DNA of 64,000 nt from Streptomyces sp. YIM 121038 (GCF_006088715.1 NZ_CP030771.1:4154001-4218000); one strand, 5' to 3'; counted from the first letter of the stretch, positions 35,196 through 45,111 are shown. The notes: generated by a model from the letters alone, not told the origin. Program-made: numbers and translations.

Positions 35196-37001
35196 TCACG
35201 CGTTCTCCGCGAGCTCCAGCCAGCGCATTTCCAACTCTTCACGCTCGCTGCCGAGTTCGCGCAGTTCGGCGTCCAGTTTGGCCACCTTCTCGAAGTCTGT
35301 GGCGTTATCGGCGATCTGCGTGTGGAGGGTGCTCTCCTTGGCCGAGATCTTGTCCAGCTGCCGCTCGATCTTCTGGAGTTCCTTCTTCGCGGCGCGCACG
35401 TCGGCGGCGGAGGCCGCCTTGGTCTCCGGCTCGGGGCGCGCGGCGGGCGCCGGGGCCGCGGCCTCGGTCATCCGCTGCCTGCGCTCCAGGTACTCGTCGA
35501 TGCCGCGCGGCAGCATCCGCATCGTGGCGTCGCCGAGCAGCGCGTGTACCCGGTCCGTGGTGCGCTCGACGAAGAACCGGTCGTGGGAGATCACGATCAT
35601 CGAGCCGGGCCAGCCGTCGAGCAGGTCCTCCAGCTGCGTCAGGGTCTCGATGTCGAGGTCGTTGGTGGGCTCGTCGAGGAACAGCACGTTCGGCTCGTCC
35701 ATGAGGAGGCGGAGCAGCTGGAGCCTGCGGCGCTCACCGCCGGACAGGTCGCCGACCGGCGTCCACTGCTTCTCCTTGCTGAAGCCGAACGTCTCGCACA
35801 GCTGGCCCGCGGTCATCTCCCGGCCCTTGCCGAGGTCGACGCGCTCGCGCACCTGCTGCACGGCCTCCAGGACGCGCGTGGCCGGGTCGAGCTCGGCGAC
35901 CTCCTGGGAGAGGTAGGCGAGCTTCACGGTCTTGCCGACGGCGATCCGCCCGGCCACGGGCTGCGTCTCGCCCTCGGAGCGGGCGGCGTCCGCCATGGCC
36001 CGCAGGAGCGAGGTCTTGCCCGCGCCGTTCACGCCCACCAGGCCGATGCGGTCGCCCGGGCCGAGCTGCCACGTCAGGTGCTTCAGGAGCAGCTTGGGAC
36101 CGGCCTGGACGGACACGTCCTCCAGGTCGAAGACGGTCTTGCCGAGCCGCGTGGTGGCGAACTTCATCAGCTCGCTGGTGTCGCGCGGCGCCGGGACGTC
36201 CTTGATCAGCTCGTTGGCGGCCTCGACGCGGAAGCGCGGCTTGGAGGTGCGGGCGGGGGCGCCGCGGCGCAGCCACGCCAGCTCCTTGCGGACCAGGTTC
36301 TGCCGCTTGGTCTCCTCGGTGGCGGCGATGCGCTCGCGCTCGGCGCGCGCGAAGACGTAGTCGGAGTAGCCGCCCTCGTACTCGTAGACGTCTCCGCGCT
36401 GGACGTCCCACATGCGGGTGCACACCTGGTCGAGGAACCAGCGGTCGTGCGTCACGCACACGAGCGCCGAGCGGCGCTCGCGCAGGTGCCGGGCGAGCCA
36501 GGAGATGCCCTCCACGTCGAGGTGGTTGGTGGGCTCGTCGAGCACGATCAGGTCCTGCTCGGCGATGAGCAGCTGGGCGAGCGCGATGCGGCGGCGCTCG
36601 CCGCCGGACAGCGGGCCGATGACGGTGTCGAGGCCCTGCGGGAAGCCCGGCAGGTCGAGGCCGCCGAAGAGGCCCGTGAGGACGTCCCGGATCTTGGCGT
36701 TCCCGGCCCACTCGTGGTCGGCGAGGTCGCCGATGACCTCGTGCCGCACGGTCGCCGCGGGGTCGAGCGAGTCGTGCTGGGTCAGTACGCCGAGGCGCAG
36801 GCCGCCGCTGTGCGTGACGCGCCCGGTGTCGGGGTCCTCCAGCTTGGCGAGCATCCGGATGAGGGTCGTCTTGCCGTCTCCGTTGCGTCCGACGACGCCG
36901 ATGCGGTCGCCCTCGGAGACGCCGAGCGAGACGCCGTCGAGCAGCGCGCGGGTGCCGTACACCTTGCTGACTGCCTCGACATTGACGAGGTTGACGGCCA
37001 T
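35196..37001 (-). CDS. ABC-F family ATPase (Uup/TlrC-like, no membrane domain)
   Basis: A soluble 601-residue protein with two ABC domains. Domain 1 has Walker A GRNGDGKTT (Asp where Ser or Ala is usual), signature LSGGERRRIALAQ and Walker B LIVLDEPTNHLD. Domain 2 has GVNGAGKTS, LSGGERRRLQLLR and LFLDEPTNDLD. The linker is charged (ARAERERIAATEETKRQN), and a C-terminal coiled coil (KKELQKIERQLDKISAKEST) ends the protein, as in Uup-type ABC-F proteins. These act on ribosomes or DNA rather than in transport. It is conserved beside ispE. Whether it gives antibiotic protection cannot be told. Confidence 0.93.
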   Translation of the reverse strand: MAVNLVNVEAVSKVYGTRALLDGVSLGVSEGDRIGVVGRNGDGKTTLIRMLAKLEDPDTGRVTHSGGLRLGVLTQHDSLDPAATVRHEVIGDLADHEWAGNAKIRDVLTGLFGGLDLPGFPQGLDTVIGPLSGGERRRIALAQLLIAEQDLIVLDEPTNHLDVEGISWLARHLRERRSALVCVTHDRWFLDQVCTRMWDVQRGDVYEYEGGYSDYVFARAERERIAATEETKRQNLVRKELAWLRRGAPARTSKPRFRVEAANELIKDVPAPRDTSELMKFATTRLGKTVFDLEDVSVQAGPKLLLKHLTWQLGPGDRIGLVGVNGAGKTSLLRAMADAARSEGETQPVAGRIAVGKTVKLAYLSQEVAELDPATRVLEAVQQVRERVDLGKGREMTAGQLCETFGFSKEKQWTPVGDLSGGERRRLQLLRLLMDEPNVLFLDEPTNDLDIETLTQLEDLLDGWPGSMIVISHDRFFVERTTDRVHALLGDATMRMLPRGIDEYLERRQRMTEAAAPAPAARPEPETKAASAADVRAAKKELQKIERQLDKISAKESTLHTQIADNATDFEKVAKLDAELRELGSEREELEMRWLELAENA

Positions 37002-37102
37002 TTCACTCCTGACGACGGAAGACGAACCCGACCGTCCAGCGTAGTCGCCCGCCGCACGGACCTCCGGCGCCAGGAGCGCGCGGAACCGGCAGAGCGCGCG
37101 GG

Positions 37103-38026
37103 CTAGCGGAGCGCGCGGGGCTGACGGAGGGCGCTGGGCCGGCGGACCGTGGCCCCGGGCGCGGGCGAGGTCGCCGTGCGGGCCGTGCGGCAGGTGCCGG
37201 ACGCGCGCAGGGCCGCGGCGACCTGCTCGGCGGCGTCCGCGTCCTTGACCAGGAAGGCGGTCGTCGGGCCCGAGCCGGAGACCAGGGCGGCGAGCGCGCC
37301 CGCCGCGGTGCCCGCCGCCAGGGTGTCGGCGAGCGCGGGGAACAGCGAGAGCGCGGCGGCCTGGAGGTCGTTCGACAGGGCGGCCGCGAGGGCCGTGGCG
37401 TCGCCGGTGCGCAGCGCCTCCAGGAGGGCCGTGGAGGCCTGCGGGGCGGGGGCGTCGGGGGTGAGGCGGTCGAACTCGCGGTACACGGCGGGCGTGGAGA
37501 GGCCGCCGTCGGCGAGGGCGAACACCCAGTGGAAGTCGCCGCCCACCGCCAGTTCCTGGAGCCGCTCGCCGCGCCCGGTGCCGAGGGCGGCGCCGCCGAC
37601 CAGGCTGAACGGCACGTCGCTGCCCAGCTCGGCGCAGATGTCGAGCAGCTCGGCGCGGGTCGCGCCGGTCCCCCAGAGCGCGTCGCAGGCGAGCAGGGCG
37701 CCCGCGCCGTCCGCACTGCCGCCCGCCATGCCGCCCGCGACGGGGATGTCCTTGGCGATGTGGATGTGCACGTCGGCGGAGCGGCCGTGGCGCTCGGCGA
37801 GGGCGAGGGCCGCGCGGGCCGCGAGGTTGCCGCGGTCCAGGGGCACCTGGGCGGCGTCGGGGCCCGAGCAGGTGACGCGCAGCTCGTCGGCGGGCGCCAC
37901 CGTCACCTCGTCGTAGAGGCCGACGGCGAGGAAGACGTTGGCGAGGTCGTGGAAGCCGTCGGGGCGGGCGGGGCCCACGGCGAGCTGCACGTTGACCTTC
38001 GCGGGGACGCGGACGGTGACGCTCAC
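37103..38026 (-). CDS. ispE: 4-diphosphocytidyl-2-C-methyl-D-erythritol kinase
   Basis: IspE phosphorylates CDP-ME in the non-mevalonate isoprenoid pathway. The 307-residue GHMP kinase begins [20 protein letters not shown], with the substrate-site Lys. [19 protein letters not shown] follows, and the ATP loop is [32 protein letters not shown] is the third GHMP motif. The last about 35 residues are Arg/Pro-rich and variable. Its GTG start overlaps the rsmA stop by 4 nt, a coupled pair usual in actinobacteria. Confidence 0.96.
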   Translation of the reverse strand: MSVTVRVPAKVNVQLAVGPARPDGFHDLANVFLAVGLYDEVTVAPADELRVTCSGPDAAQVPLDRGNLAARAALALAERHGRSADVHIHIAKDIPVAGGMAGGSADGAGALLACDALWGTGATRAELLDICAELGSDVPFSLVGGAALGTGRGERLQELAVGGDFHWVFALADGGLSTPAVYREFDRLTPDAPAPQASTALLEALRTGDATALAAALSNDLQAAALSLFPALADTLAAGTAAGALAALVSGSGPTTAFLVKDADAAEQVAAALRASGTCRTARTATSPAPGATVRRPSALRQPRALR

Positions 38027-38892
38027 GCCGCGGCCCCCTTGTGCTCGGCGATCCGCGCGAACTCCTCGACGGTCAGGGACTCGCCGCGCGCCTGCGGGGA
38101 CACGCCCGCGGCGACCAGGGCGGCCTCGGCCGCGGCGGCGGAGCCCGCCCAGCCGGCGAGGGCGGCGCGCAGCGTCTTGCGGCGCTGGGCGAAGGCGGCG
38201 TCCACGACGGCGAACACCTCCTGCTTGGAAGCCGTGGTCTTGACCGGCTCGGCGCGGCGGACCAGGGACACGAGGCCGGAGTCGACGTTCGGCGCGGGCC
38301 AGAAGACGTTGCGCCCGATGGCGCCCGCGCGCTTGACGTCCGCGTACCAGTTGGCCTTCACGGACGGGACGCCGTACACCTTCGAGCCGGGGGCGGCGGC
38401 GAGGCGGTCGGCGACCTCGGCCTGCACCATCACGAGGGTGCGCTCCAGGCTGGGGAAGGTGTCCAGCATGTGCAGCAGCACGGGGACGGCGACGTTGTAC
38501 GGGAGGTTCGCGACCAGGGCCGTCGGGGCGGGGCCCGGCAGCTCGCGCACCAGCATGGCGTCGCTGTGCACGAGGGCGAAGGAGTCCGCCTTCGCCGGGA
38601 GCCGGGCCGCGATCGTCGCCGGGAGGGCCCCGGCCAGCACGTCGTCGATCTCCACGGCGGTGACGTGCGCGGCCGTCTCCAGGAGCGCGAGGGTCAGCGA
38701 GCCGAGGCCCGGGCCCACCTCGACCACGACGTCGGCGGGGCGGACCTCCGCGGTGCGGACGATGCGGCGGACGGTGTTCGCGTCGATGACGAAGTTCTGG
38801 CCGCGCTGCTTGGTCGGCCGGACGCCGAGGGTCGCGGCCAGCTCGCGGATGTCGGCGGGGCCCAGGAGGGCGTCGTGCTCGGTGCTACTCAC
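38023..38892 (-). CDS. rsmA: 16S rRNA dimethyladenosine transferase
   Basis: RsmA (KsgA) dimethylates the two adjacent adenines near the 3' end of 16S rRNA. The 289-residue protein has [18 protein letters not shown] at the N-terminus, SAM motif [18 protein letters not shown], and the catalytic [15 protein letters not shown]. The C-terminal domain includes [14 protein letters not shown]. It lies 115 nt downstream of rpfB on the same strand and overlaps ispE by 4 nt, the conserved rpfB-rsmA-ispE order of actinobacteria. Confidence 0.96.
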   Translation of the reverse strand: MSSTEHDALLGPADIRELAATLGVRPTKQRGQNFVIDANTVRRIVRTAEVRPADVVVEVGPGLGSLTLALLETAAHVTAVEIDDVLAGALPATIAARLPAKADSFALVHSDAMLVRELPGPAPTALVANLPYNVAVPVLLHMLDTFPSLERTLVMVQAEVADRLAAAPGSKVYGVPSVKANWYADVKRAGAIGRNVFWPAPNVDSGLVSLVRRAEPVKTTASKQEVFAVVDAAFAQRRKTLRAALAGWAGSAAAAEAALVAAGVSPQARGESLTVEEFARIAEHKGAAA

Positions 38893-39006
38893 CGCCCCAG
38901 GGTATCCGCGTGCCGCCCTGCCCCCGGCCGGACGGCACCCCTGACCCTGCGGGCCGATGGGCAGGTGGGCGGGGCCCCGGTGATCGCTGCTGGTCGGAGC
39001 CCGGGG

Positions 39007-40500
39007 CTAGAGGCGTTTGCCGCAGTGCGGCCAGGGGCTCGCGCCGCGCTGGACGTAGAGCTTCTTCGCGCGGTGGGTCTGTTCGGCGGCGGGGGCGTCC
39101 TGGGGGCGTCCGGAGCCGCCGAGGCCCTGCCAGGTGCGCGTGTCGAACTGGTAGAGCCCGCCGTAGGTGCCGGAGGGGTCGACCGCGTTGGGCCGTCCCC
39201 CGGACTCGCAGTGCGCGAGGGCGCCCCAGTCGAGCCCGTCGGCCCCGGGCACGGACGTGGGCGGGGCCTTCGTGCCGACCTTCACGATGCGCGTCTGCGG
39301 CTCGCGCACCACCTCGCTCTTGATGCGCCGCGGCTTCTGCTTCACGCCGTTGACGGTGCGCAGCGCGTAGGTGACCCGCCGGGCCCCTGCGTGCCCGGCC
39401 TGCACCACGGCCTCCGTGCCGCGCAGCAGCGAGGCGTCCTCGGTCTTGCGGACCTCGAAGGGGATGACCTCCTCGCGCACCTCCTTGCGGCCGGAGATGC
39501 GCATGACGGTGATGGTCTGCCCGTCGCGCGGGAAGCTGTCCGGCGGCACGGACGTCGTGTCGGAGCCGCGCAGGGTGACGCCGGACTCCTCCACGGCCTC
39601 GCGGACGGTCGCGGCGTTGGTGCGGAGGGTGCGGGCCCGGCCGTCGGCCATGACGGTCACGGTGCGCTCGGTGCGGACGTCGAGTTCGAGGCCCTCGCGG
39701 GCGATGCGCTTGCTGCGCGAGGCCGACAGATAGGCGCCCTCGGCGCGCACGCCGAGCTGGCGCAGCGCGCCGTCGACGGTGCGGGCGGTGGTCCACACCT
39801 GGCGGCTCCTGCCGTCGAGGGTGAGTTGCACGGGGCGGCCGTAGCGGACGGCGATCTCGTCGCCGCTGGCGAGCACGGTCCCGGCGGTGGGCGCCACGAT
39901 GTCGTGGGTGCCGACGTCGACGCCCTCGTCGGCGAGGAGCTCCCCGACGTCGTCGGCGAAGGTGTGCAGGGTGCGGGACTTGCCGTCGACGCTGAGCTGG
40001 ATGGCCTTGTCGTTGGCGACGAAGGCGGAGGTGCCGCCCGCGAGGAAGGCGACGACGAGGGCCTGCGGGACGAGCCTGCGCAGGCCGTCGGGCCGCTCGC
40101 CGCTCCGCTTGCGCCGCGCGGCGCGCCGGGTCCGGGCGCGCCCCGCGCTCCGGGGCCCCTCGGCCTGCCGGGGCAGCGGGGGCACGGTGTCGGCCTCGGC
40201 ATCGGCGTCCTGGGCGGGCTCGGCGCTCCCGGGCCCGCCCGGGTCGTCCAGGGCCCCGGCCCCGGCGTACTCGACGTGCCCGTCCTGCTCGGCGTATCCG
40301 CCGTACTCCGTGGCGCCGGGCGCGCTCCCGTCGCCGCCGACCGCGTACGCGCCGTACTCCCCGGCCCCCGGGGCCATTTCGTACGCGGGCCGGTACGGAT
40401 CCTCGTACCCTCCGTGCCCCACGGCGGCCGTGCCGCCCCCGTACGGCTCGTGGGGCGCGAACGGCGCCTGCCCATACGTCTCGTACTGCGGTGTGCTCAC
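39007..40500 (-). CDS. rpfB: Resuscitation-promoting factor B
   Basis: RpfB is a peptidoglycan-cleaving enzyme that promotes resuscitation and germination. From the GTG at 40500 it has 497 residues: a Tyr/Gly/Pro-rich cytosolic tail of about 110, a basic stretch (ARTRRAARRKRSGERP), a membrane anchor (LVPQALVVAFLAGGTSAFVA), three DUF348 repeats (IQLSVDGKSRTLHTFADDVG is the first) and a G5 domain. The last 75 residues form the Rpf domain, LDWGALAHCESGGRPNAVDP, with the catalytic Glu in CESGG and a second Cys near the end. GGAG lies 8 nt before the start. No ydaO-type leader is seen; the leader is only about 50 nt. Confidence 0.95.
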   Translation of the reverse strand: MSTPQYETYGQAPFAPHEPYGGGTAAVGHGGYEDPYRPAYEMAPGAGEYGAYAVGGDGSAPGATEYGGYAEQDGHVEYAGAGALDDPGGPGSAEPAQDADAEADTVPPLPRQAEGPRSAGRARTRRAARRKRSGERPDGLRRLVPQALVVAFLAGGTSAFVANDKAIQLSVDGKSRTLHTFADDVGELLADEGVDVGTHDIVAPTAGTVLASGDEIAVRYGRPVQLTLDGRSRQVWTTARTVDGALRQLGVRAEGAYLSASRSKRIAREGLELDVRTERTVTVMADGRARTLRTNAATVREAVEESGVTLRGSDTTSVPPDSFPRDGQTITVMRISGRKEVREEVIPFEVRKTEDASLLRGTEAVVQAGHAGARRVTYALRTVNGVKQKPRRIKSEVVREPQTRIVKVGTKAPPTSVPGADGLDWGALAHCESGGRPNAVDPSGTYGGLYQFDTRTWQGLGGSGRPQDAPAAEQTHRAKKLYVQRGASPWPHCGKRL

Positions 40501-40558
40501 GGCGACGCTCCAGCTGACATGTGAACCACTGACAAGCCATGTGCAGATCGGCTTGCAG

Positions 40559-40587
40559 AACCTAGCGGAGCGGCCGTCACTCTCCAA
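40559..40587 (-). promoter_or_regulatory. Candidate rpfB promoter
   Basis: On the minus strand, TTGGAG (40587-40582), a 17-nt spacer and TAGGTT (40564-40559) form a good housekeeping-type promoter. The start would fall near 40552. Confidence 0.6.
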
Positions 40588-40659
40588 AGCAGGGTGACTA
40601 CTCTGTGTCGCGGCACTGCCCCAGGCTGTCAGGCCCTGGAACGCTTCGGCCGTTATCGA

Positions 40660-41529
40660 TCAGTAAGCAAAGGCGCGGGCCGTGTTCGCCGAGACGGCCG
40701 CGGCCATGGCGTCCTCGTCGAGACCCTTCACCTCGGCCATGGCGCGCAGCGTGACCGGAATGAGATACGGGGCGTTGGGCCGTCCGCGGTAGGGCGCGGG
40801 GGTCAGGAACGGGGCGTCGGTCTCGACCAGGACGAGCTCCAGCGGGGCCACGGCGAGCGCCTCGCGCAGGTGTCCCGCGTTCTTGAAGGTGACGTTGCCC
40901 GCGAAGGACATGAAGTAGCCGTGCTCCGCGCACACCTCGGCCATCGCGGCGTCGCCGGAGTAGCAGTGGAAGACGGTGCGCTCGGGGGCGCCCTCCTCCT
41001 TGAGGACGCGCAGCACGTCGTCGTGGGCCTCGCGGTCGTGGATGACCAGGGCCTTGCCGTGCCGCTTGGCGATCTCGATGTGGGCGCGGAAGGACCGTTC
41101 CTGCGCGGCCATGCCCTCCGGGCCGGTGCGGAAGTGGTCGAGGCCGGTCTCGCCGACGCCCTTGACGTGCGGCAGCGCGGCGAGCCGGTCGATCTCGGCG
41201 AGCGCCTCGTCGAGCGCGGCCTCGCCTCCGGCCGCGCGCGCCCCCTGCCGCGACCATCCGTCGGGATCGCCGTGCACGATCCGCGGCGCCTCGTTCGGGT
41301 GAAGGGCCACCGCCGCGTGGACGGCGGCGTGCGCCGCGGCGGTCTCGGCGGCCCACCGGGACCCGGCGACGTCGCAGCCGACCTGGACGACCGTGGTCAC
41401 GCCCACCGACGCGGCCTTGGCGAGCGCCTCCTCGACGGTGGCGGACTGCATGTCCAGGTGGGTGTGGGAGTCGGCGACCGGGACCCTGAGCGGGGCGGGG
41501 GCCGGGGGCGGGGTGGTGTCGGCGGGCAT
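40660..41529 (-). CDS. TatD-family metal-dependent DNase
   Basis: A 289-residue amidohydrolase-fold nuclease of the TatD family. Metal ligands are visible in DSHTHLD (N-terminal HxH), VKGVGETGLDHF (Glu), LVIHDREAHDD, TVFHCYSGD and LVETDAPFLTP (Asp). TatD proteins trim single-stranded DNA and have proof-editing functions. It stands 160 nt upstream of rpfB in the conserved tatD-rpfB-rsmA-ispE block. ATG 41529 is in good context. Confidence 0.94.
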   Translation of the reverse strand: MPADTTPPPAPAPLRVPVADSHTHLDMQSATVEEALAKAASVGVTTVVQVGCDVAGSRWAAETAAAHAAVHAAVALHPNEAPRIVHGDPDGWSRQGARAAGGEAALDEALAEIDRLAALPHVKGVGETGLDHFRTGPEGMAAQERSFRAHIEIAKRHGKALVIHDREAHDDVLRVLKEEGAPERTVFHCYSGDAAMAEVCAEHGYFMSFAGNVTFKNAGHLREALAVAPLELVLVETDAPFLTPAPYRGRPNAPYLIPVTLRAMAEVKGLDEDAMAAAVSANTARAFAY

Positions 41530-41605
41530 GCCCCGATCCTACGGAGCCCGTCCTGCGGAGCCCGGCCGCGGGCCCCCTCGCCCCGCCCCCGCGCCGCAGC
41601 GGGCC

Positions 41606-42034
41606 TCAGCCCGCCTTGCGGTGGTTCTGGAAGGGGTGCAGCAGGTCCGAGAGGTGCCAGTGGTGCTTGGCGGAGCCCTCCGCGTCCTCGGCGGAGCCGT
41701 CGCTCGCCGGGACCTTCGTGGCGGACGGCGGGTGCTCGGTGTGGGGCTGGCGGTGCATGGACTCAAGAGCGGACCGCACGGTCGACACCTGGCCCGCGCG
41801 CATGATCCGTACGACGTGGCCCCCGCAGTTCAGGCAGGTGGGCCGGGTGAGCGGGGACGGCACGCGCTGCCCGCCCGCCAGATACATCACGAACTCCTGC
41901 CCCTTGGCGTCCACGTGGTGCTCTATCTCGTACGACTGTTCCCAGCCGTGCCCGCAGCGCATGCAGGCGAACGCGTAGGACTCATGGACGACGTCGACAG
42001 CCGTGCGGTGACCGGTGTCTGCGATCTCACTCAT
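41606..42034 (-). CDS. Zinc-ribbon protein of unknown function
   Basis: A 142-residue cytosolic protein beginning MSEIADTGHRTAVDVVHESY. Two CxxC knuckles (CMRCGHGWEQSY and CLNCGGHVVRIM) about 45 residues apart make a zinc ribbon. The C-terminal third is polar, low in complexity and ends HPFQNHRKAG. GAGGAGC lies 6 nt upstream of ATG 42034. I do not recognise a named family. It is upstream of tatD on the same strand, 76 nt apart, and may share its transcript. Confidence 0.85.
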   Translation of the reverse strand: MSEIADTGHRTAVDVVHESYAFACMRCGHGWEQSYEIEHHVDAKGQEFVMYLAGGQRVPSPLTRPTCLNCGGHVVRIMRAGQVSTVRSALESMHRQPHTEHPPSATKVPASDGSAEDAEGSAKHHWHLSDLLHPFQNHRKAG

Positions 42035-42394
42035 GCGAGCTCCTCTTGTCCGCAGGACAAGCGCCACCGGCCCGGAGCGTCCTGCCCGGACCCGGGCCTG
42101 GCGGCGAGGGACGGGTGCGTCCCTGACCACCAGTGGACGCCTTTCCCGCAGCGAGTGCACCAGACCTGTGCACTGTTGGGCCCGATTTGGCATTCCCATA
42201 GGAATTCGGCCGGACGCGGGGCCCGCGCTTTTGCCTTTCACGATAGTCCTTTGCCAGGCGATGGGCCGCTCGGAGGAATAAAACCCCCGCGCCCCCGACG
42301 CCCGGCGGGGACGTAAAAGGTGCAGGTAGCAAGCGTGTGCGCCGGTATCTCACGCCCCTGCGCACACGCTGTCGCACCCGTCTCGCGCCACGCC
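42035..42394. other. Intergenic region between rsmI and the zinc-ribbon gene
   Basis: This 360-bp gap on the minus-strand side holds the hairpin at 42332-42370, which fits termination of rsmI, and presumably the promoter of the zinc-ribbon gene. No hexamer pair stands out and no further gene is credible. Confidence 0.6.
42332..42370 (-). terminator. Hairpin after rsmI
   Basis: Perfect 11-bp arms, AGCGTGTGCGC (42332-42342) and GCGCACACGCT (42360-42370), with a 17-nt loop, 25 nt beyond the rsmI stop. Confidence 0.6.
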
Positions 42395-43306
42395 TCAGGG
42401 CGCGTGCTTCGCCGCGACCACGGCGTCGAAAACGCGCCGCTTGGGGAGCCCGGCGTCGGCGGCCACGGCGGCGATCGCCTCCTTGCGCCGCTCCCCCGCC
42501 TCCTCGCGCACCCGGACCCGGCGCACCAGCTCGTCGTCGTCGAGCGCGTCGGCGCTGGGCTCGGGCGCGCCCGTCACGACGACGGTGATCTCGCCGCGCA
42601 CCCCGTCGGCCGCCCACTCGGCGAGCTCCTTGAGGGGGCCGCGGCGGACCTCCTCGTACGTCTTGGTCAGCTCGCGGCAGACGGCGGCCCGGCGCTCGGG
42701 CCCGAAGGCCTCGGCCATCGCGGCGAGGGCGTCGGCCAGGCGGTGCGGGGCCTCGAAGTACACCAGGGTGCGCCGCTCGTCGGCGGCCTCGCGCAGGCGG
42801 GCGAGGCGTTCGCCCGCCTTGCGGGGCAGGAAGCCCTCGAAGCAGAACCGGTCCACGGGAAGCCCGGAGAGCGCGAGCGCGGTCAGCACGGCGGAGGGCC
42901 CGGGCACCGCGGTGACCCGGATGCCGCGCTCGACGGCGGCCGCGACCAGGCGGTAGCCGGGGTCGGAGACCGACGGCATGCCCGCGTCGGTCACGAGCAG
43001 CACCCGCGCGCCGCCTTCGAGCGCGTCGGCGAGCTCGGGCGTGCGCGCCGATTCGTTGCCCTCGAAGTACGACACCACGCGGCCGCCCACCGTCACGCCG
43101 AGCGCCTGCGTCAGCCGCTTGAGCCTGCGGGTGTCCTCGGCGGCCACGACGTCGGCGCGCTCCAGTTCGGCGGCGAGCCGGGGCGGGGCGTCCGCGGTGT
43201 CGCCGATGGGGGTGCCCGCGAGGACGAGCGTGCCGGTGCCGCCGGGAGAGCCCGCGGGCGTGGTGCCGGGCGTGCCGTCGGGGCTTGAGTCTGCGCTTCC
43301 TGTCAC
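42395..43306 (-). CDS. rsmI: 16S rRNA (cytidine 2'-O) methyltransferase
   Basis: RsmI methylates the ribose of C1402 in 16S rRNA. The 303-residue protein has the tetrapyrrole-methylase fold: GTLVLAGTPIGDTADAPPRL, VVAAEDTRRLKRL, LLVTDAGMPSVSDPGYRLV and VPGPSAVLTALALSGLP. The C-terminal lysine/arginine-rich tail (LPKRRVFDAVVAAKHAP) is usual. A disordered Gly/Pro/Thr-rich stretch of about 25 residues precedes the domain. It is divergent from the mannosyltransferase gene, with only 62 bp between starts, so both promoters overlap. Confidence 0.95.
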   Translation of the reverse strand: MTGSADSSPDGTPGTTPAGSPGGTGTLVLAGTPIGDTADAPPRLAAELERADVVAAEDTRRLKRLTQALGVTVGGRVVSYFEGNESARTPELADALEGGARVLLVTDAGMPSVSDPGYRLVAAAVERGIRVTAVPGPSAVLTALALSGLPVDRFCFEGFLPRKAGERLARLREAADERRTLVYFEAPHRLADALAAMAEAFGPERRAAVCRELTKTYEEVRRGPLKELAEWAADGVRGEITVVVTGAPEPSADALDDDELVRRVRVREEAGERRKEAIAAVAADAGLPKRRVFDAVVAAKHAP

Positions 43307-43356
43307 GGTTCCATCCTCGCAGGGGCGGGCCGCGGGACTGTCACAGTCTGGTTCCC

Positions 43357-43362
43357 TACGAT
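43357..43362 (+). promoter_or_regulatory. -10 box placed for a leaderless pmt mRNA
   Basis: TACGAT ends 6 nt before the GTG at 43369 and no ribosome site is present. The -35 region (GGACTGTCA) is weak. Confidence 0.45.
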
Positions 43363-43368
43363 GGCGCG

Positions 43369-45111
43369 GTGACCAGTACCGCGTCGTCCCCGGACACTCG
43401 TGAGGGCCGCCGAGCCGAGGAACAGCAGCCGTCGCCCTGGCACCGCAGACTGCGCCGCTTCGGCCACGCGGCCCGGACCGGAGCCGACGTGCGGGCCCGG
43501 CTCGTCCCGCCGTACGCCGAACCGGGCGCGCGGATCTGGGCGGCGCTCGGGGTGCCCCCGGACACCGCGCGGCGGCTGACCCGCTGGTCGGGCTGGGGCG
43601 GGCCGCTCCTGGTCGCCCTGGTGGCGGGGCTGCTGCGGTTCTGGAACCTGGGCAGCCCGAAGGCGGTGATATTCGACGAGACGTACTACGCCAAGGACGC
43701 CTGGGCGCTGCTCCACCGCGGCTACGAGCTGAGCTGGCCCGACAAGATCAACGACGCGGTCGTCCAGCAGGGCGACGGCATCGCGCTGCCCACGGACGCC
43801 GCGTACGTGGTGCATCCGCCGGTCGGCAAGTACGTGATCGCCGTCGGCGAGTGGCTGTTCGGCTTCGACCCGTTCGGCTGGCGGTTCATGACGGCGGTGC
43901 TCGGCACCCTGTCGGTCCTGATGCTGTGCCGGATCGGGCGGCGCCTGTTCCGCTCCACGTTCCTCGGCTGCCTCGCGGGCGCGCTGCTCACCGTGGACGG
44001 GCTGCACTTCGTGATGAGCCGGACCGCGCTGCTCGACCAGGTCCTCATGTTCTTCGTGCTCGCCGCGTTCGGCTGCCTCCTGGTGGACCGGGACCGGGCG
44101 CGCGCCCGGCTCGCGGCGGCGCTGCCGCCGGACGCCGACGGCGCGGTGCGCCCGGACCGGCGCGTCGCCGAGACCACGCGCCTGGGGTGGCGGCCGTGGC
44201 GCTGGGCGGCGGGGCTCTGCCTCGGCCTGGCCTTCGCGACCAAGTGGAACGGCCTGTACGTCATGGTGTTCTTCTGCCTGATGACCGTGGCCTGGGACGT
44301 GGGCGCGCGCCGCGTGGCCGGGGCGCGGCGGCCGTACGCGGCGGTGCTCAGGCTGGACGTGCTGCCCGCGTTCGTCGCGACGGTGCCGGTCGCCGTCGGC
44401 ACGTATCTGCTCTCCTGGCTCGGCTGGATCCTCTCGCCGAGCGACGGCACCGGCGGCTACTACCGCAACTGGGCGGCGACGGACGGCAAGGGCGGCAGCT
44501 TCACCTGGCTCCCGGACTGGCTGCGCAGCCTGTGGCACTACGAGAACAAGGTGTACGACTTCCACGTCGGCCTGTCCTCGCCGCACACCTACCAGTCGAA
44601 CCCGTGGAGCTGGATCGTCGACGGCCGTCCCGTCTCGTACTTCTACGAGTCGCCGCTGCCCGGCAAGGACGGCTGCCCGGCCGACACCAAGGAGAAGTGC
44701 GCCCGCGAGGTCCTCGCCCTCGGCACCCCGCTGCTGTGGTGGGCGGCGGGCGCCGCGCTGCTCTACGTGCTGTGGCGGTGGTTCTTCCGCAGGGACTGGC
44801 GCGCGGGCGCGATCGTCTGCGGGGTCGCGGCGGGCTATCTGCCGTGGTTCATGTACCAGGAACGGACCATCTTCTACTTCTACGCCGTGGTCTTCGTGCC
44901 GTTCCTGTGCCTGGCCGTGGCGATGCTCGTGGGCGCGCTGATCGGGCCGCCGGGCTCCAGCGAGCGGCGCCGGGTGGCGGGCGCGGCGAGCGCGGGCGTC
45001 CTGGTCCTGCTGATCTTCTGGAACTTCATCTACTTCTGGCCGATCTACACGGGCACCGCGATCCCGATCGAGTCGTGGCGGTCGCGGATGTGGCTGGACA
45101 CCTGGGTCTAG
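43369..45111 (+). CDS. pmt: Dolichyl/polyprenyl-phosphate-mannose protein mannosyltransferase
   Basis: A GT-C fold membrane glycosyltransferase (PMT family) that O-mannosylates secreted proteins, using polyprenyl-phosphate mannose. The 580-residue protein has about 10 membrane segments. The acidic catalytic loop follows the first helix: SPKAVIFDETYYAKDAWALL with Asp-Glu. FDPFGWRFMTAVLGTL and ATKWNGLYVMVFF also match the family. A long outer loop (SPSDGTGGYYRNW to YESPLPGKDG) precedes the C-terminal helices. In Streptomyces, Pmt supports phage receptors and affects cell-wall antibiotic sensitivity. It heads a group of envelope genes that includes a deacetylase and two PBPs. Confidence 0.94.
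   Translation: MTSTASSPDTREGRRAEEQQPSPWHRRLRRFGHAARTGADVRARLVPPYAEPGARIWAALGVPPDTARRLTRWSGWGGPLLVALVAGLLRFWNLGSPKAVIFDETYYAKDAWALLHRGYELSWPDKINDAVVQQGDGIALPTDAAYVVHPPVGKYVIAVGEWLFGFDPFGWRFMTAVLGTLSVLMLCRIGRRLFRSTFLGCLAGALLTVDGLHFVMSRTALLDQVLMFFVLAAFGCLLVDRDRARARLAAALPPDADGAVRPDRRVAETTRLGWRPWRWAAGLCLGLAFATKWNGLYVMVFFCLMTVAWDVGARRVAGARRPYAAVLRLDVLPAFVATVPVAVGTYLLSWLGWILSPSDGTGGYYRNWAATDGKGGSFTWLPDWLRSLWHYENKVYDFHVGLSSPHTYQSNPWSWIVDGRPVSYFYESPLPGKDGCPADTKEKCAREVLALGTPLLWWAAGAALLYVLWRWFFRRDWRAGAIVCGVAAGYLPWFMYQERTIFYFYAVVFVPFLCLAVAMLVGALIGPPGSSERRRVAGAASAGVLVLLIFWNFIYFWPIYTGTAIPIESWRSRMWLDTWV

Noticed and set aside
40501..40659. c-di-AMP (ydaO) riboswitch for rpfB
   Set aside because: Known upstream of rpfA-type genes, but the gap here is only 159 bp and a promoter at 40559-40587 leaves a leader of about 50 nt.
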